Assembly: GCF_005080685.1 (NCBI RefSeq)
Contig: NZ_CP039371.1
Location: 2,728,001 to 2,792,000, forward strand
Origin: Pseudomonas putida
GTDB taxonomy: Bacteria; Pseudomonadota; Gammaproteobacteria; Pseudomonadales; Pseudomonadaceae
Direction: 5' to 3'
DNA: 64,000 bases
Shown: one piece after another, positions 43,707-52,009 of the stretch
Layout of the letters: every line of letters starts with the position of its first letter
How positions within the stretch are numbered: position 1 is the stretch's first letter
The notes under the pieces: generated by a model
Told to the model about the DNA's origin: nothing
What the model saw: only the letters and a program-made list of their open reading frames with translations
Database searches by the model: none
Position numbers and translations under genes: made by a program

Positions 43707-45524
43707 TCAGCGCTGGGGGCCGTAACCGGCGATAGCCAGCGCTGCGCGCAGCGCCGCGAGATGCGAGAGGCCCTGGGGCAGGTTGCCCAGGTACTGGCCG
43801 TTGTCCGGGTCGATCATCTCCGAGTAGATGCCCACTCCATGGGCAAGCCCATCCACGGCCTGCCGCAACGCCGTTTCGGCGCGTTCGCGTTGGCCGAGCA
43901 GGGCCCAGGCTTCTATGATCCAGAAAGTGCACGCCAGGAAACAGCCTTCTTCCTCGGCTGCCTGACTGTAGCGGTAGTGGAATGCCCCGGCAGCGAGTTC
44001 GCGCTGCACTGCCTCCAGGGTACTGCGCAGCCGATCCTGCGAGGGGTAGCCGAAACGCACGGCGAGGGCGATCGAGGCGTCCAGGCGGGCGCTGCCGGGG
44101 TAGAACAGGTACGCCTGGTGAGTCTCGCTCCAGCAATGCTGCTCGATCCAATCGCGAATCCGTTCACGCTCACGGTCCCAGCGTTCACGGCAGGTTGTGG
44201 GCAGGTGGCCGTTATCGGCCAGCTCGATGGCACGGCTCAGGGCTTGCCAGCAGCTGATCTTTGACGTGGTGTAGTGCTGGGTTTGGGGCAGTTCCCAGAT
44301 CCCGGCATCGGCCTGGCGCCAGCAGTCCGCGCATTGGTCGGCAAGCCTCGCCAGCAACTGCGCACTGTGGGCATCGAGGATGTTGCCGCTGTCGATGAAG
44401 CAGCGCGCGGTCTCGAAGATGTCGCCGAACACCCCATGCTGCAATTGGTCCCTGGCGTCGTTGCCGACCACCGGCGGCGACTGTTTGTAGCCGGGCAGGT
44501 CGATGGCGCGGGTGCAGTCGCCCAGCGCTCCGTCGAGGGTGTAGAAAACGTGCGCGCCATGTTCTGCCAGGCGGCGCAGCAGCCAGGTGAAGGCGGCCTT
44601 GGCTTCGGGCTGCGCACCGATGGCGAGAAAGGCCTCGATGGTATAGCCGGCGTCGCGCACCCAGGCGAAGCGGTAGTCGTAGTTTTTCGGGCCGCCAATA
44701 CGCTCGGGCAATGAGGTGGTCGCGGCGGCCATGATCGAACCGCTGGGCGAGGACAGCAACAACTTCAGTGCCAGGGCGTTGCGTACCACGAAGGACTTGT
44801 ACGGGCCATCGTAGACCAGACTGCGCGACCATTGCCGCCACTCCCGGTCCGAGCCGTCGATACGCTCGTCCACCAGCTCCAGCGGCGGCACCACCAACGG
44901 CTCGTTGCGGCCGGCGATCATCGCCAGCACGCTGCGTTCACCCCGCGCCAGGCCAATGAAAGCGCGCACGCCCATGTCGTCCTTGCGTTCGATCTGCAAA
45001 CGGTCGTCGTGCAGGAACATCCCCAGGATGTCGCCGGCGTGGAATACACAGCCATTGCCGTTGGCCGCCAGGTAAGGGCTGACGGTGTCGGCCTGGGTGC
45101 CGAAGTCGATGGCGATGTCCAGGTCGACATGCCCGTCGAGGCATTCGACGCGGCGCGCCAGCTCTGCCCAGGGCAGGCGTCCGGCCGGGCCGCTGTTGAG
45201 CGATTCGGTGAGGCGCGCGCGGCCGTTGGCGGTGATGAACAGGGTTTCCAGGACATTGCTGTCCGGCCGGTAACGGCGCTCGCAGGTGAACGGCTCGCGT
45301 GGGGTGATGGCGAAGTAGCCCCCGGTTTGCGGCGCCAGTATCCGGTCGAAAAGCGGCGGCGAGTCCATGTGCGGCACGCACCACCAGTCGATCGAGCCGT
45401 CCAGGCCGATGAGCGCCACCGAGCGCCCGTCGCCAAGCGCCGCATAGGCCTCCAGGGCAAGCCATCCGCCGTCGTCCCGCTGAGGTTCGCCGTGTTGCCT
45501 GTCATCCATCGAAATTCCGTCCAC
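43707..45524 (-). CDS. Glycoside hydrolase family 15 protein (glucoamylase/trehalase-like)
   Basis: A 605-aa protein. The N-terminal beta-sandwich (LEAYAALGDGRSVALIGLDGSIDWWCVPHMDSPPLFDRILAP) is typical of bacterial GH15. The (alpha/alpha)6 catalytic domain contains NYDYRFAWVRDAGYTIEAFLAIG and ends near FWIIEAWALLGQRERAETALRQAV. It is probably cytoplasmic and acts on alpha-linked glucose such as trehalose or glycogen fragments. A perfect AGGAGG site 6 bp before GTG 45524 sets the start. Confidence 0.88.
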   Translation of the reverse strand: MDGISMDDRQHGEPQRDDGGWLALEAYAALGDGRSVALIGLDGSIDWWCVPHMDSPPLFDRILAPQTGGYFAITPREPFTCERRYRPDSNVLETLFITANGRARLTESLNSGPAGRLPWAELARRVECLDGHVDLDIAIDFGTQADTVSPYLAANGNGCVFHAGDILGMFLHDDRLQIERKDDMGVRAFIGLARGERSVLAMIAGRNEPLVVPPLELVDERIDGSDREWRQWSRSLVYDGPYKSFVVRNALALKLLLSSPSGSIMAAATTSLPERIGGPKNYDYRFAWVRDAGYTIEAFLAIGAQPEAKAAFTWLLRRLAEHGAHVFYTLDGALGDCTRAIDLPGYKQSPPVVGNDARDQLQHGVFGDIFETARCFIDSGNILDAHSAQLLARLADQCADCWRQADAGIWELPQTQHYTTSKISCWQALSRAIELADNGHLPTTCRERWDRERERIRDWIEQHCWSETHQAYLFYPGSARLDASIALAVRFGYPSQDRLRSTLEAVQRELAAGAFHYRYSQAAEEEGCFLACTFWIIEAWALLGQRERAETALRQAVDGLAHGVGIYSEMIDPDNGQYLGNLPQGLSHLAALRAALAIAGYGPQR

Positions 45525-45597
45525 GGTTTGCCTCCTAGCCTGGGTATCCAGTTCCGACCGACTCGCTTGCTGCAGAGTTCGAGTCCGATGCGGGCGC

Positions 45598-46041
45598 TCA
45601 GTCCCGGGGGATGATGGAGATCTTGCCGTTGCGCTCGACGATGGCGAACTTGATCTGTTCGACCTGCTCGATGCCTTGGCTGTCTCTCGCCGATTCGAGG
45701 ATGTCGTCCTCGGTCAGGCGTGCACGGCGCATACGCTGGTGAAGGAAGCGGCCCTGTTCGACCACCAGCGTGGCATGGCCGTCGAGCAGCCGGGCCAGGC
45801 GCTTTGAATTGAGCTTGGCCAGCGACAGGCCCACATCCAGCACGATCAGCGTGGCGATCACCAGCATGGCGTTGATGAAGGAAAAGTCGTCGCCGAGCAG
45901 GGCCTGCTGGGTGGCCTCGCCGATGATCATCAGCAACACGAAATCGAACGTGGTCAGGTCGGCCAACGAACGCCTGCCTGCCACACGAAACAGCACCATC
46001 AAGGCCAGGTACATCCCTGCGGCGCGCAGGATCGAGTCCAT
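45598..46041 (-). CDS. DUF421/YetF-like membrane protein
   Basis: A 147-aa protein: three hydrophobic segments at the N-terminus (AAGMYLALMVLFRVAGRRSLADLTTFDFVLLMIIGEATQQALLG, INAMLVIATLIVLDVGL) and a cytoplasmic DUF421 tail (LDGHATLVVEQGRFLHQRMRRARLTEDDILESARDSQGIE). GGAG before ATG 46041. It is found in stress-related clusters; function unknown. Confidence 0.85.
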   Translation of the reverse strand: MDSILRAAGMYLALMVLFRVAGRRSLADLTTFDFVLLMIIGEATQQALLGDDFSFINAMLVIATLIVLDVGLSLAKLNSKRLARLLDGHATLVVEQGRFLHQRMRRARLTEDDILESARDSQGIEQVEQIKFAIVERNGKISIIPRD

Positions 46042-46050
46042 GGAACGCTC

Positions 46051-46557
46051 CTAGGGGTAGAGGAAGGTGGAAAAGCGCACGGCAGTGGTCGGGCCGATCC
46101 TGGCCACGCCCTCGAGGCCGCCGACGTGCTCGCTGCGCAAGGTCAGGTACAGTGTGGCGACGCCGTCGTCGCTGGTGCCCAGTTGCAGCAGCAGCGCCTT
46201 GCCGTGCGAACGTGAGGCCTGTGGCTCGGGCTGCAGGGTTTCGATGCTGGCCTCGCGCAGCAGCGAGCCACCCAGCAGCAACTGCACCGGCTCGCCGGGA
46301 GTGCCACGCACGGTGATGCGCAGGCTGTCGGTGGTGCCCACGCGACTCAGCCGCTGGTAGTCCACCTGCAGCCGGCCATCACTGCTCACGACCCTGGCAT
46401 CGCTCAGCGGGCCATTGCCGAAGACGCCGGCCAGGGCCAGTAGCACGATCAGCAACAGCACATACCAGCCGACCCGTTCGAAGCGCCAGACACGGCGCTG
46501 CATCGACATGTTCTCTTCGACCGGATACTGCCTGGAAACCTGCTCGTCTTCGTTCAT
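46051..46557 (-). CDS. Single-pass membrane protein, unknown function
   Basis: A 168-aa protein with one transmembrane helix (VGWYVLLLIVLLALAGVFG, about 29-47) and a periplasmic beta-rich domain (SDGRLQVDYQRLSRVGTTDSLRITVRGTPGEPVQLLLG). It lies 9 bp upstream of the DUF421 gene in the same direction, so it is likely co-transcribed. No named family. Confidence 0.75.
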   Translation of the reverse strand: MNEDEQVSRQYPVEENMSMQRRVWRFERVGWYVLLLIVLLALAGVFGNGPLSDARVVSSDGRLQVDYQRLSRVGTTDSLRITVRGTPGEPVQLLLGGSLLREASIETLQPEPQASRSHGKALLLQLGTSDDGVATLYLTLRSEHVGGLEGVARIGPTTAVRFSTFLYP

Positions 46558-46756
46558 CTTCGTCTCCCAGACGCCAAGCGCCTCCTAGCGATGGACGTGC
46601 ACGTCCGGCCTTTGGTTCAGGGAATGTTGGTGTCCACTCATCCTTGCAGCATCGAGGCCGGCTGAACTTTGCTGGCGGCCATGGCTTCCTCTTTGGTAGA
46701 GGCCTCGCGCTCCGCGCGCCGGTCATTGCGTTCGCCATTGGAAGAGGAGAGTGGTC

Positions 46757-46990
46757 ATGACTGACCCCGTGACGTATTTCTGGATTGCCGTGGTAGCGAT
46801 CATCCTGCTGGTCGACCTATGGGCGATCGTCAGCGTGTTTCGTAGCGACAAATCCGATGCCACCAAGATCATGTGGGCTTTGCTGTTGGTGATATTCCCG
46901 GTGGTCGGGCTGGTCATCTGGGGTGTTGCCGGCCCGCGTGGGATCAAGCGGGGCACTGGCCCGAGCTCACCTGAACACAGCAAAGGGTAG
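46757..46990 (+). CDS. PLDc_N-domain small membrane protein
   Basis: A 77-aa protein with two hydrophobic helices (VTYFWIAVVAIILLVDLWAIV, KIMWALLLVIFPVVGLVIWGV) and the PLDc_N pattern. GAGGAG precedes ATG 46757. Small envelope protein of unknown function. The gap 46558-46756 to its left contains no convincing gene. Confidence 0.8.
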   Translation: MTDPVTYFWIAVVAIILLVDLWAIVSVFRSDKSDATKIMWALLLVIFPVVGLVIWGVAGPRGIKRGTGPSSPEHSKG

Positions 46991-46998
46991 GCAGGATC

Positions 46999-47166
46999 AT
47001 GAACAAGCCGAACGACAAAAAGCCGATGCCCGGTGCCGGGGCGGGACCCGATGGCGAAGCTGAGCGGGATAACGACGCCAAGCGCCCGGATGGCTCGGGC
47101 GGCACGTCTCACGATTCCACTGCACAGAAGACCGCCCGGGACAAAGGTCGGCAAAACGCACGGTAG
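46999..47166 (+). CDS. Small hydrophilic, intrinsically disordered-looking protein
   Basis: A 55-codon frame with ATG 46999, almost wholly charged or small residues (MNKPNDKKPMPGAGAGPDGE...AQKTARDKGRQNAR). It starts 8 bp after the preceding stop with GCAGGA before it, so it is probably co-transcribed with the PLDc_N gene. Composition fits a stress-related disordered protein. No family recognised. Confidence 0.6.
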   Translation: MNKPNDKKPMPGAGAGPDGEAERDNDAKRPDGSGGTSHDSTAQKTARDKGRQNAR

Positions 47167-47179
47167 GGTGCAGGCCAAG

Positions 47180-47207
47180 GCGGCCTGTCGTGGAGTCGAC
47201 AGGCCGC
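47180..47207. terminator. Perfect 11-bp stem between convergent genes
   Basis: GCGGCCTGTCG (47180-47190) pairs with CGACAGGCCGC (47197-47207) around TGGAGT. No long T-run on either side. Probable bidirectional end signal between the small hydrophilic gene and the convergent SDR. Confidence 0.65.
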
Positions 47208-47216
47208 GCAAACCGT

Positions 47217-48074
47217 TTACAAGATCGGTTTGCCGCCTGTGACCGCGTACCGCGAACCGGTGATATAGCTGGCTTCGTCCGACCCGAGAAGTACGTAGAT
47301 CGGCGCCACTTCCACCGGTTGCCCAGGACGGCCCAATGGCGTCTTCGAGCCGAAGTTGCACACCGCATCTTCAGGCATGGTCGCCGGAATCAGCGGGGTC
47401 CAGATCGGACCGGGTGCGACACTGTTGACTCTGATCCCCTTGCTGCCGAGCAACTGTGCAAGACCTGCGGAAAAGTTGGCGATGGCGCCTTTGGTGGTGG
47501 CATACGCCAGCAGGCTTGGCGAGGGGTCATCGGAGTTGACCGAGCTGGTATTGATGATCGAACTGCCCTTGGGCATCGAAGGCAGCGCTGCCTGGCAGAT
47601 GCGGAAGATGGCGGTGATATTGATGTCGAAGGTCTTCACCCACTCATCGTCATCGATTTCTTCCAGCGTTTCGTGGCTCATTTGAAACGCTGCATTGTTG
47701 ACGAGGACATCGATGCGACCGAACTTCCCGACCGTTTTCGCGACCACTTCGTAGCACGTCTGTTTGTCGGCCAGGTCACCGGGAAGCAGCAGGCATTGGC
47801 GGCCTGCCTTTTCGACCCAACGGGCTGTTTCCTGGGCGTCCTCGTGTTCGTCCAGGTAGGCGATGGCGACGTCGGCGCCCTCGCGAGCGTAGGCAATGGC
47901 CACGGCGCGGCCGATGCCGCTGTCGCCACCGGTGATCAAGGCGATCTTGCCGGCCAGGCGGCCGGAACCTGTATAGCTATGTTCGCCACAATCGGGAAGC
48001 GGGTCCATCTTGTGCTGGGTGCCTGGAACCTTTTGCGGCTGCGCTGGGAAGGGAGGCGTCGGGTAGCTGGGCAT
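47217..48074 (-). CDS. SDR-family oxidoreductase (YghA/general-stress type)
   Basis: A 285-aa SDR with the Pro-rich N-terminal extension seen in YghA/YhdF-like enzymes (MPSYPTPPFPAQPQKVPGTQHKMDPLPDCGE). The glycine motif is TGGDSGIGRA, with NNAAFQ and the catalytic YxxxK as YATTKGA. GGAG before ATG 48074. Substrate unknown. It lies in a block of stress-type genes. Confidence 0.9.
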   Translation of the reverse strand: MPSYPTPPFPAQPQKVPGTQHKMDPLPDCGEHSYTGSGRLAGKIALITGGDSGIGRAVAIAYAREGADVAIAYLDEHEDAQETARWVEKAGRQCLLLPGDLADKQTCYEVVAKTVGKFGRIDVLVNNAAFQMSHETLEEIDDDEWVKTFDINITAIFRICQAALPSMPKGSSIINTSSVNSDDPSPSLLAYATTKGAIANFSAGLAQLLGSKGIRVNSVAPGPIWTPLIPATMPEDAVCNFGSKTPLGRPGQPVEVAPIYVLLGSDEASYITGSRYAVTGGKPIL

Positions 48075-48240
48075 GGGTGCTCTCCTGCAGTGAGTGATGT
48101 ACCTGCTGCGTTGGAAAAGCATGACTGCCGGGGGTTGGAGCGGATATGCGTGCTGGACGACGGGCGGTCGGTGCAGTACCAGGGCTGGAAAACGATTGCG
48201 CCACGCTGCCTTTGCACACCTTGCGCATGATGAACCTGCG

Positions 48241-48639
48241 TTACGACTTCTTAGCCTGCAACTGGCGCGCGGAGGCTTTCAGCGTTTGCGGGCAGTCCAG
48301 GTCGCTGATCCAGGCAACCAGGCGTGTCGGATCATCACCGCCCATGCGCTTGAAGGTGTCCGATTCGAGCATGGCCTTGGTGCGCCAGCCCAGGGCCAGC
48401 AGGTGCTCGACCATCTCCGGACCCACTGGGCCGTTGTCCTCCAACGACAGGCCACTGCGGCCGTGCTGGATGGCCAGGTGGTACTGGTTTGCCCCCAGGC
48501 CGTCACCGCTGCCGGCCAGCACCACGGTGTAGCCGGTACCGAGCAGGCTCGCCAGGCGCTGCTGTATCAGGTCGAGCAACGAGACGGGCATCTCGTCGTG
48601 CACCGCGCAGGCTAGAACGTTGGGGGCGAATGGGGGCAT
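48241..48639 (-). CDS. Hypothetical protein
   Basis: A 132-aa soluble protein (MPPFAPNVLACAVHDEMPVSLLDLIQQRLASLLGTGY...). It ends in the basic QAKKS tail. No family recognised and only a weak AGAG ribosome site. Codon use is like its neighbours. The gap 48075-48240 holds no further gene. Confidence 0.6.
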   Translation of the reverse strand: MPPFAPNVLACAVHDEMPVSLLDLIQQRLASLLGTGYTVVLAGSGDGLGANQYHLAIQHGRSGLSLEDNGPVGPEMVEHLLALGWRTKAMLESDTFKRMGGDDPTRLVAWISDLDCPQTLKASARQLQAKKS

Positions 48640-48741
48640 GGTGGGTCTCTGCTTTGGTGTTTGCGTATGGCTACAAGATTAGGCGAGCCAAGGGTCAAGG
48701 AGGGTTAAGCGCGGGTAAAAACGAGTAATACCCGCGACCAC

Positions 48742-51105
48742 TCAGAACGTCTGCCCCAGCGAGAACTGGAACACCTGGGTCTCGGCGTTATCCGGTTTCT
48801 TGATCGGCATCGCCAGGCTGAAGCTCAACGGCCCCATCGGGCTGTACCAAGTCACTCCGAAGCCCAGCGACACCGCCAGCTGGTCGAGGCTGACCGTGCC
48901 GCAGCCCTGGGTGGTGGACAGGTAGCAGGTATCGGCATACACGTTGCCGGCATCGACGAATACCGAGCTGCGCAACTGGCTCTGGTCCTTGATGAACGGC
49001 ATCGGGAAAATGTACTCCGCACCGCCGGTGATCAGGATGTTGCCGCCCAGCACGTCGGTATCGCGGTCGGAGTAGTACGCTTGCCCGGCACTGGCGTAGG
49101 TGCCGGTGGCTGGGGTGCTGCGTGGCCCCAGGGTGCCGTCCTTGAAGCCGCGCACCGAGCCCTGGCCACCTGCGGTGTAGCTCTCGTAGAACGGCAGGCC
49201 ATCGGTCGAGCCATAGCCGTTGCCGTAGCCCAGGCTGGTGTGCAGGCGCACGCTGCTGCTGTTGCTGACCGGCAGGTAGGTCTGGCCGGTGTAGTCGATC
49301 TTGTAGAACGACAGGTCGCTACCGGGCGTGGTCGCCATCAGCGTCAGGCTTTGGGAGTGGCCACGGGTCGCCAGTACGCCTTTGTTCAGGGTCGACTCGG
49401 ACCAGCCGATCGAGGCCTTGAGGTTGTTGAAGCTCTTGCCTTCGCGATCGATGAAGTCGTAGATCTCGTCGGCACTGTAGGTGCCGGGCGAGATGTCGTC
49501 GTGTTGCAGGGTCAGGCCGTAGCTCAGGCGCGAAGTCTCGTTGATCGGGTAACCGAAACTGACGCCGGCGCCATAGCTGTTGATGGCGTAGTACGACACC
49601 CCATCGTCGTAGTAGTCGCTGTAGTCGGTGCTGCTGTAGAACAGGTTGTAGCCCAGGCTCACGCCATCGGCGGTGAAGTAGGGGTCGGTGAACCCGAAGT
49701 TGTACTTGGTCTGGTATTCCGAGCGGGTCAGGCCGATCGAGACCTTGTTGCCGGTGCCGAGGAAGTTGTTCTGGCTGATCGAGCCGCCGAGGATCAACCC
49801 CGCGCTTTGGGCGAATCCGACGCTGGCGGTGATCGAGCCGGAGGCTTGCTCCTCGACGCTGTAGTTGACGTCGACCTGGTCGTCGCTGCCGGCAACCTGT
49901 GGAGTCTCGACGTTGACGGTCTTGAAGAAGCCCAGGCGCTCGAGGCGGGTCTTGGACTGATCGATCAGGTAGGTCGAGGCCCAGCCGCCCTCCATCTGGC
50001 GCATCTCGCGGCGCAGCACCTGGTCTTCGGTCTTGGTGTTGCCGCGGTAGTTGATGCGGTTGACGTAGGCACGCTTGCCCGGATCGACCACGAACGTGAT
50101 ATCGACGGTGTGGTCCTTGTCGTTGGGCTGTGGCACGCCATTGACATTGGCGAAGGTATAGCCCTCGTTGCCCAGCCGACGGGTGATCAGGTCGGAGGTA
50201 TTGGTCATCACCTTGCGCGAGAATACCTGGCCAGGTTGTACCAGCAGCAGCGACTTGACCTGGTCTTGCGGCACCTTGAGGTCACCGGACAGCTTCACGT
50301 CGCGGACGGTGTACTTCTCGCCTTCGTTGATGTTGACGGTGATGAACACGTGCTTCTTGTCCGGGCTGATCGACACTTGGGTGGAAGCGATGTCCATGTT
50401 GATGTAGCCGCGGTCCAGGTAGTAGGAACGCAGGCGCTCCAGGTCACCGGAGAGTTTTTCGCGGGCGTACTTGTCGTCGTTCTTGAAGAACGACAGCCAG
50501 TTGGTGGTGTGAAGCTCGAACAGCTGTTTCAGGGTGTCGTCGTCGAACACATCGTTGCCGACGATGTTGATGTGCGCGATGGCGGCCACGGTGCCTTCGT
50601 TGATCTTGATCTTCAGCGCCACGCGGTTGCGTGGCTGTGCCTCGACCTGGGCATCGACCTCGGCCGAGTAGCGGCCCTGGGCCACGTACTGGCGCTGCAG
50701 CTCGTTGCGCACGCCTTCGAGGGTGGCGCGCTGGAAGATCTCGCCTTCTGCCAGACCCGATTGTTTCAGGCCTTTCATCAGGTCTTCGGTGCTGATCGCC
50801 TTGTTGCCTTCGATCTCGATGCCCGACACCGAGGGGCGCTCGACCACGTTGATGATCAGCACGTCGCCGTCGCGGTCGAGCTGGATGTCCTGGAAGAAGC
50901 CGGTCTTGAACAGCGAGCGGGTCGATTCCACCAGGCGCTTGTCGTCGGCCTGGTCGCCCACGTTCAGGGGCAGGGCGCCGAACACGCTGCCGGCGGAGAC
51001 CCGCTGCAAGCCATTCACGCGGATGTCGGCGATCCTGAATGGCTCGGCCTGGGCCAGGGAGGCTTTTAGCAGCAGGATGGAGAGCAACAGTCGCGGGTAG
51101 TTCAT
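48742..51105 (-). CDS. BamA-family outer membrane assembly protein (likely paralog)
   Basis: A 787-aa protein with a signal peptide (LLLSILLLKASLAQA), five POTRA domains (EPFRIADIRVNGLQRVSAGSVFGALPLNVGD first) and a 16-strand C-terminal barrel with the VRGF motif (GQGSVRGFKDGTLGPRS) and final Phe (FQFSLGQTF). Full length and intact. In Pseudomonas the essential bamA normally sits between rseP and skp. Here it stands alone, divergent from a two-component system, which suggests a second BamA. Variation from the standard protein seems concentrated in barrel loops such as STDYSDYYDDGVSYY. Confidence 0.9.
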   Translation of the reverse strand: MNYPRLLLSILLLKASLAQAEPFRIADIRVNGLQRVSAGSVFGALPLNVGDQADDKRLVESTRSLFKTGFFQDIQLDRDGDVLIINVVERPSVSGIEIEGNKAISTEDLMKGLKQSGLAEGEIFQRATLEGVRNELQRQYVAQGRYSAEVDAQVEAQPRNRVALKIKINEGTVAAIAHINIVGNDVFDDDTLKQLFELHTTNWLSFFKNDDKYAREKLSGDLERLRSYYLDRGYINMDIASTQVSISPDKKHVFITVNINEGEKYTVRDVKLSGDLKVPQDQVKSLLLVQPGQVFSRKVMTNTSDLITRRLGNEGYTFANVNGVPQPNDKDHTVDITFVVDPGKRAYVNRINYRGNTKTEDQVLRREMRQMEGGWASTYLIDQSKTRLERLGFFKTVNVETPQVAGSDDQVDVNYSVEEQASGSITASVGFAQSAGLILGGSISQNNFLGTGNKVSIGLTRSEYQTKYNFGFTDPYFTADGVSLGYNLFYSSTDYSDYYDDGVSYYAINSYGAGVSFGYPINETSRLSYGLTLQHDDISPGTYSADEIYDFIDREGKSFNNLKASIGWSESTLNKGVLATRGHSQSLTLMATTPGSDLSFYKIDYTGQTYLPVSNSSSVRLHTSLGYGNGYGSTDGLPFYESYTAGGQGSVRGFKDGTLGPRSTPATGTYASAGQAYYSDRDTDVLGGNILITGGAEYIFPMPFIKDQSQLRSSVFVDAGNVYADTCYLSTTQGCGTVSLDQLAVSLGFGVTWYSPMGPLSFSLAMPIKKPDNAETQVFQFSLGQTF

Positions 51106-51316
51106 GGGGGGTTCCAGACGAGCGGGTGGGGGAGGTGACAGGTGTCACCGAAGGCGCACGGCGGCTGCCAGCAAGCGGGCGATGAGAATAAGGGCGGGCT
51201 GTGTACGGCGCCGTTAACCCTGGGTAAAGATGTGTAAAGTTGCGGTGGCCGGCGGTGACAGCCCGGCCCCCTGGGGCGATCATTGGCCTTTCGAAACAAC
51301 TGGCAACGTACCCACC
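51106..51316. promoter_or_regulatory. Divergent bamA-like / response regulator intergenic region
   Basis: 211 bp between divergent genes. The sequence includes GTTAACCCTGGGTAAAGATGTGTAAAG (about 51212-51238), where GTAAAG-type repeats 10-11 bp apart resemble binding sites of OmpR/CpxR-type regulators. The opposite end of the same bamA-like gene also has GGGTTAAGCGCGGGTAAAAA near 48705. The link is inferred. Confidence 0.4.
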
Positions 51317-52009
51317 ATGACCCCCGTGCTGTTGGTCGACGACGACCGCGAACTCACCGAAATGCTCGCTCTCTACCTGGCCCGCGAAGGCTTTGCGGCC
51401 ACCGCCGTGGGCACTGGCGAGGAAGGCGAGATGCAGGCCCTGGGCGGTGCCTACCAATTGGTGGTGCTGGACGTGATGCTGCCGGACATCTCAGGTATCG
51501 AGGTGCTGCGGCGCATCCGAGCGCGCAGTCAGGTGCCTGTGTTGCTGCTGACCGCTCGTGGCGACAACATCGACCGCATTGCCGGGCTGGAGCTGGGTGC
51601 CGACGACTACGTGCCCAAGCCCAGCTCGCCCGGTGAGTTGGTGGCGCGCATGCGGGCGATCCTGCGTCGGGTGCAACCGCAGGTGGTACTGGAAACCGTG
51701 GTGCCCGAGCGGGTCAGCAGTGGTGGCCTGACCCTTTGGCCAGGTCGACGCCAGGCCCAGTGGGGCGCAATTGGGCTGGAGCTCACCGGCACCGAGTTCA
51801 GCCTGCTCGAAGCCCTGGCGCGTAACGCCGGGCAGTTGGTGAGCAAACAGGACCTGTCGCTCAATGCCCTGGGCCGCCCCTTGACCCGCTACGACCGGCG
51901 CATCGATGTGCACGTCAGCAGCATCCGCCAGAAACTCGGCCCCCGCGCCGATGGCAGCAGCTGGATCCAGAGCGTGCGGGGCATGGGCTACATGCTGATC
52001 GTCGAATGA
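51317..52009 (+). CDS. OmpR-family response regulator, CpxR-like
   Basis: A 230-aa regulator. The receiver (VDDDRELTEMLALYLAREGF; Asp in LVVLDVMLPDISGIEVL; Lys in YVPKPSSPGELVARM) is followed by a winged helix (ELTGTEFSLLEALARNAGQLVSKQDLSLNALGRPLTRYDRRIDVHVSSIRQKLG). ATG 51317 begins directly at the receiver, whereas the frame is open to 51230. It is divergent from the BamA-like gene, so it may respond to envelope state. Confidence 0.92.
   Translation: MTPVLLVDDDRELTEMLALYLAREGFAATAVGTGEEGEMQALGGAYQLVVLDVMLPDISGIEVLRRIRARSQVPVLLLTARGDNIDRIAGLELGADDYVPKPSSPGELVARMRAILRRVQPQVVLETVVPERVSSGGLTLWPGRRQAQWGAIGLELTGTEFSLLEALARNAGQLVSKQDLSLNALGRPLTRYDRRIDVHVSSIRQKLGPRADGSSWIQSVRGMGYMLIVE

Noticed and set aside
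46558..46750. Small hydrophilic frame on the minus strand ending near 46642 (NGERNDRRAEREASTKEEAMAA)
   Set aside because: The composition looks protein-like, but the frame has an upstream stop and only a start 14 codons from its end, so a gene cannot be supported; it could be a remnant.
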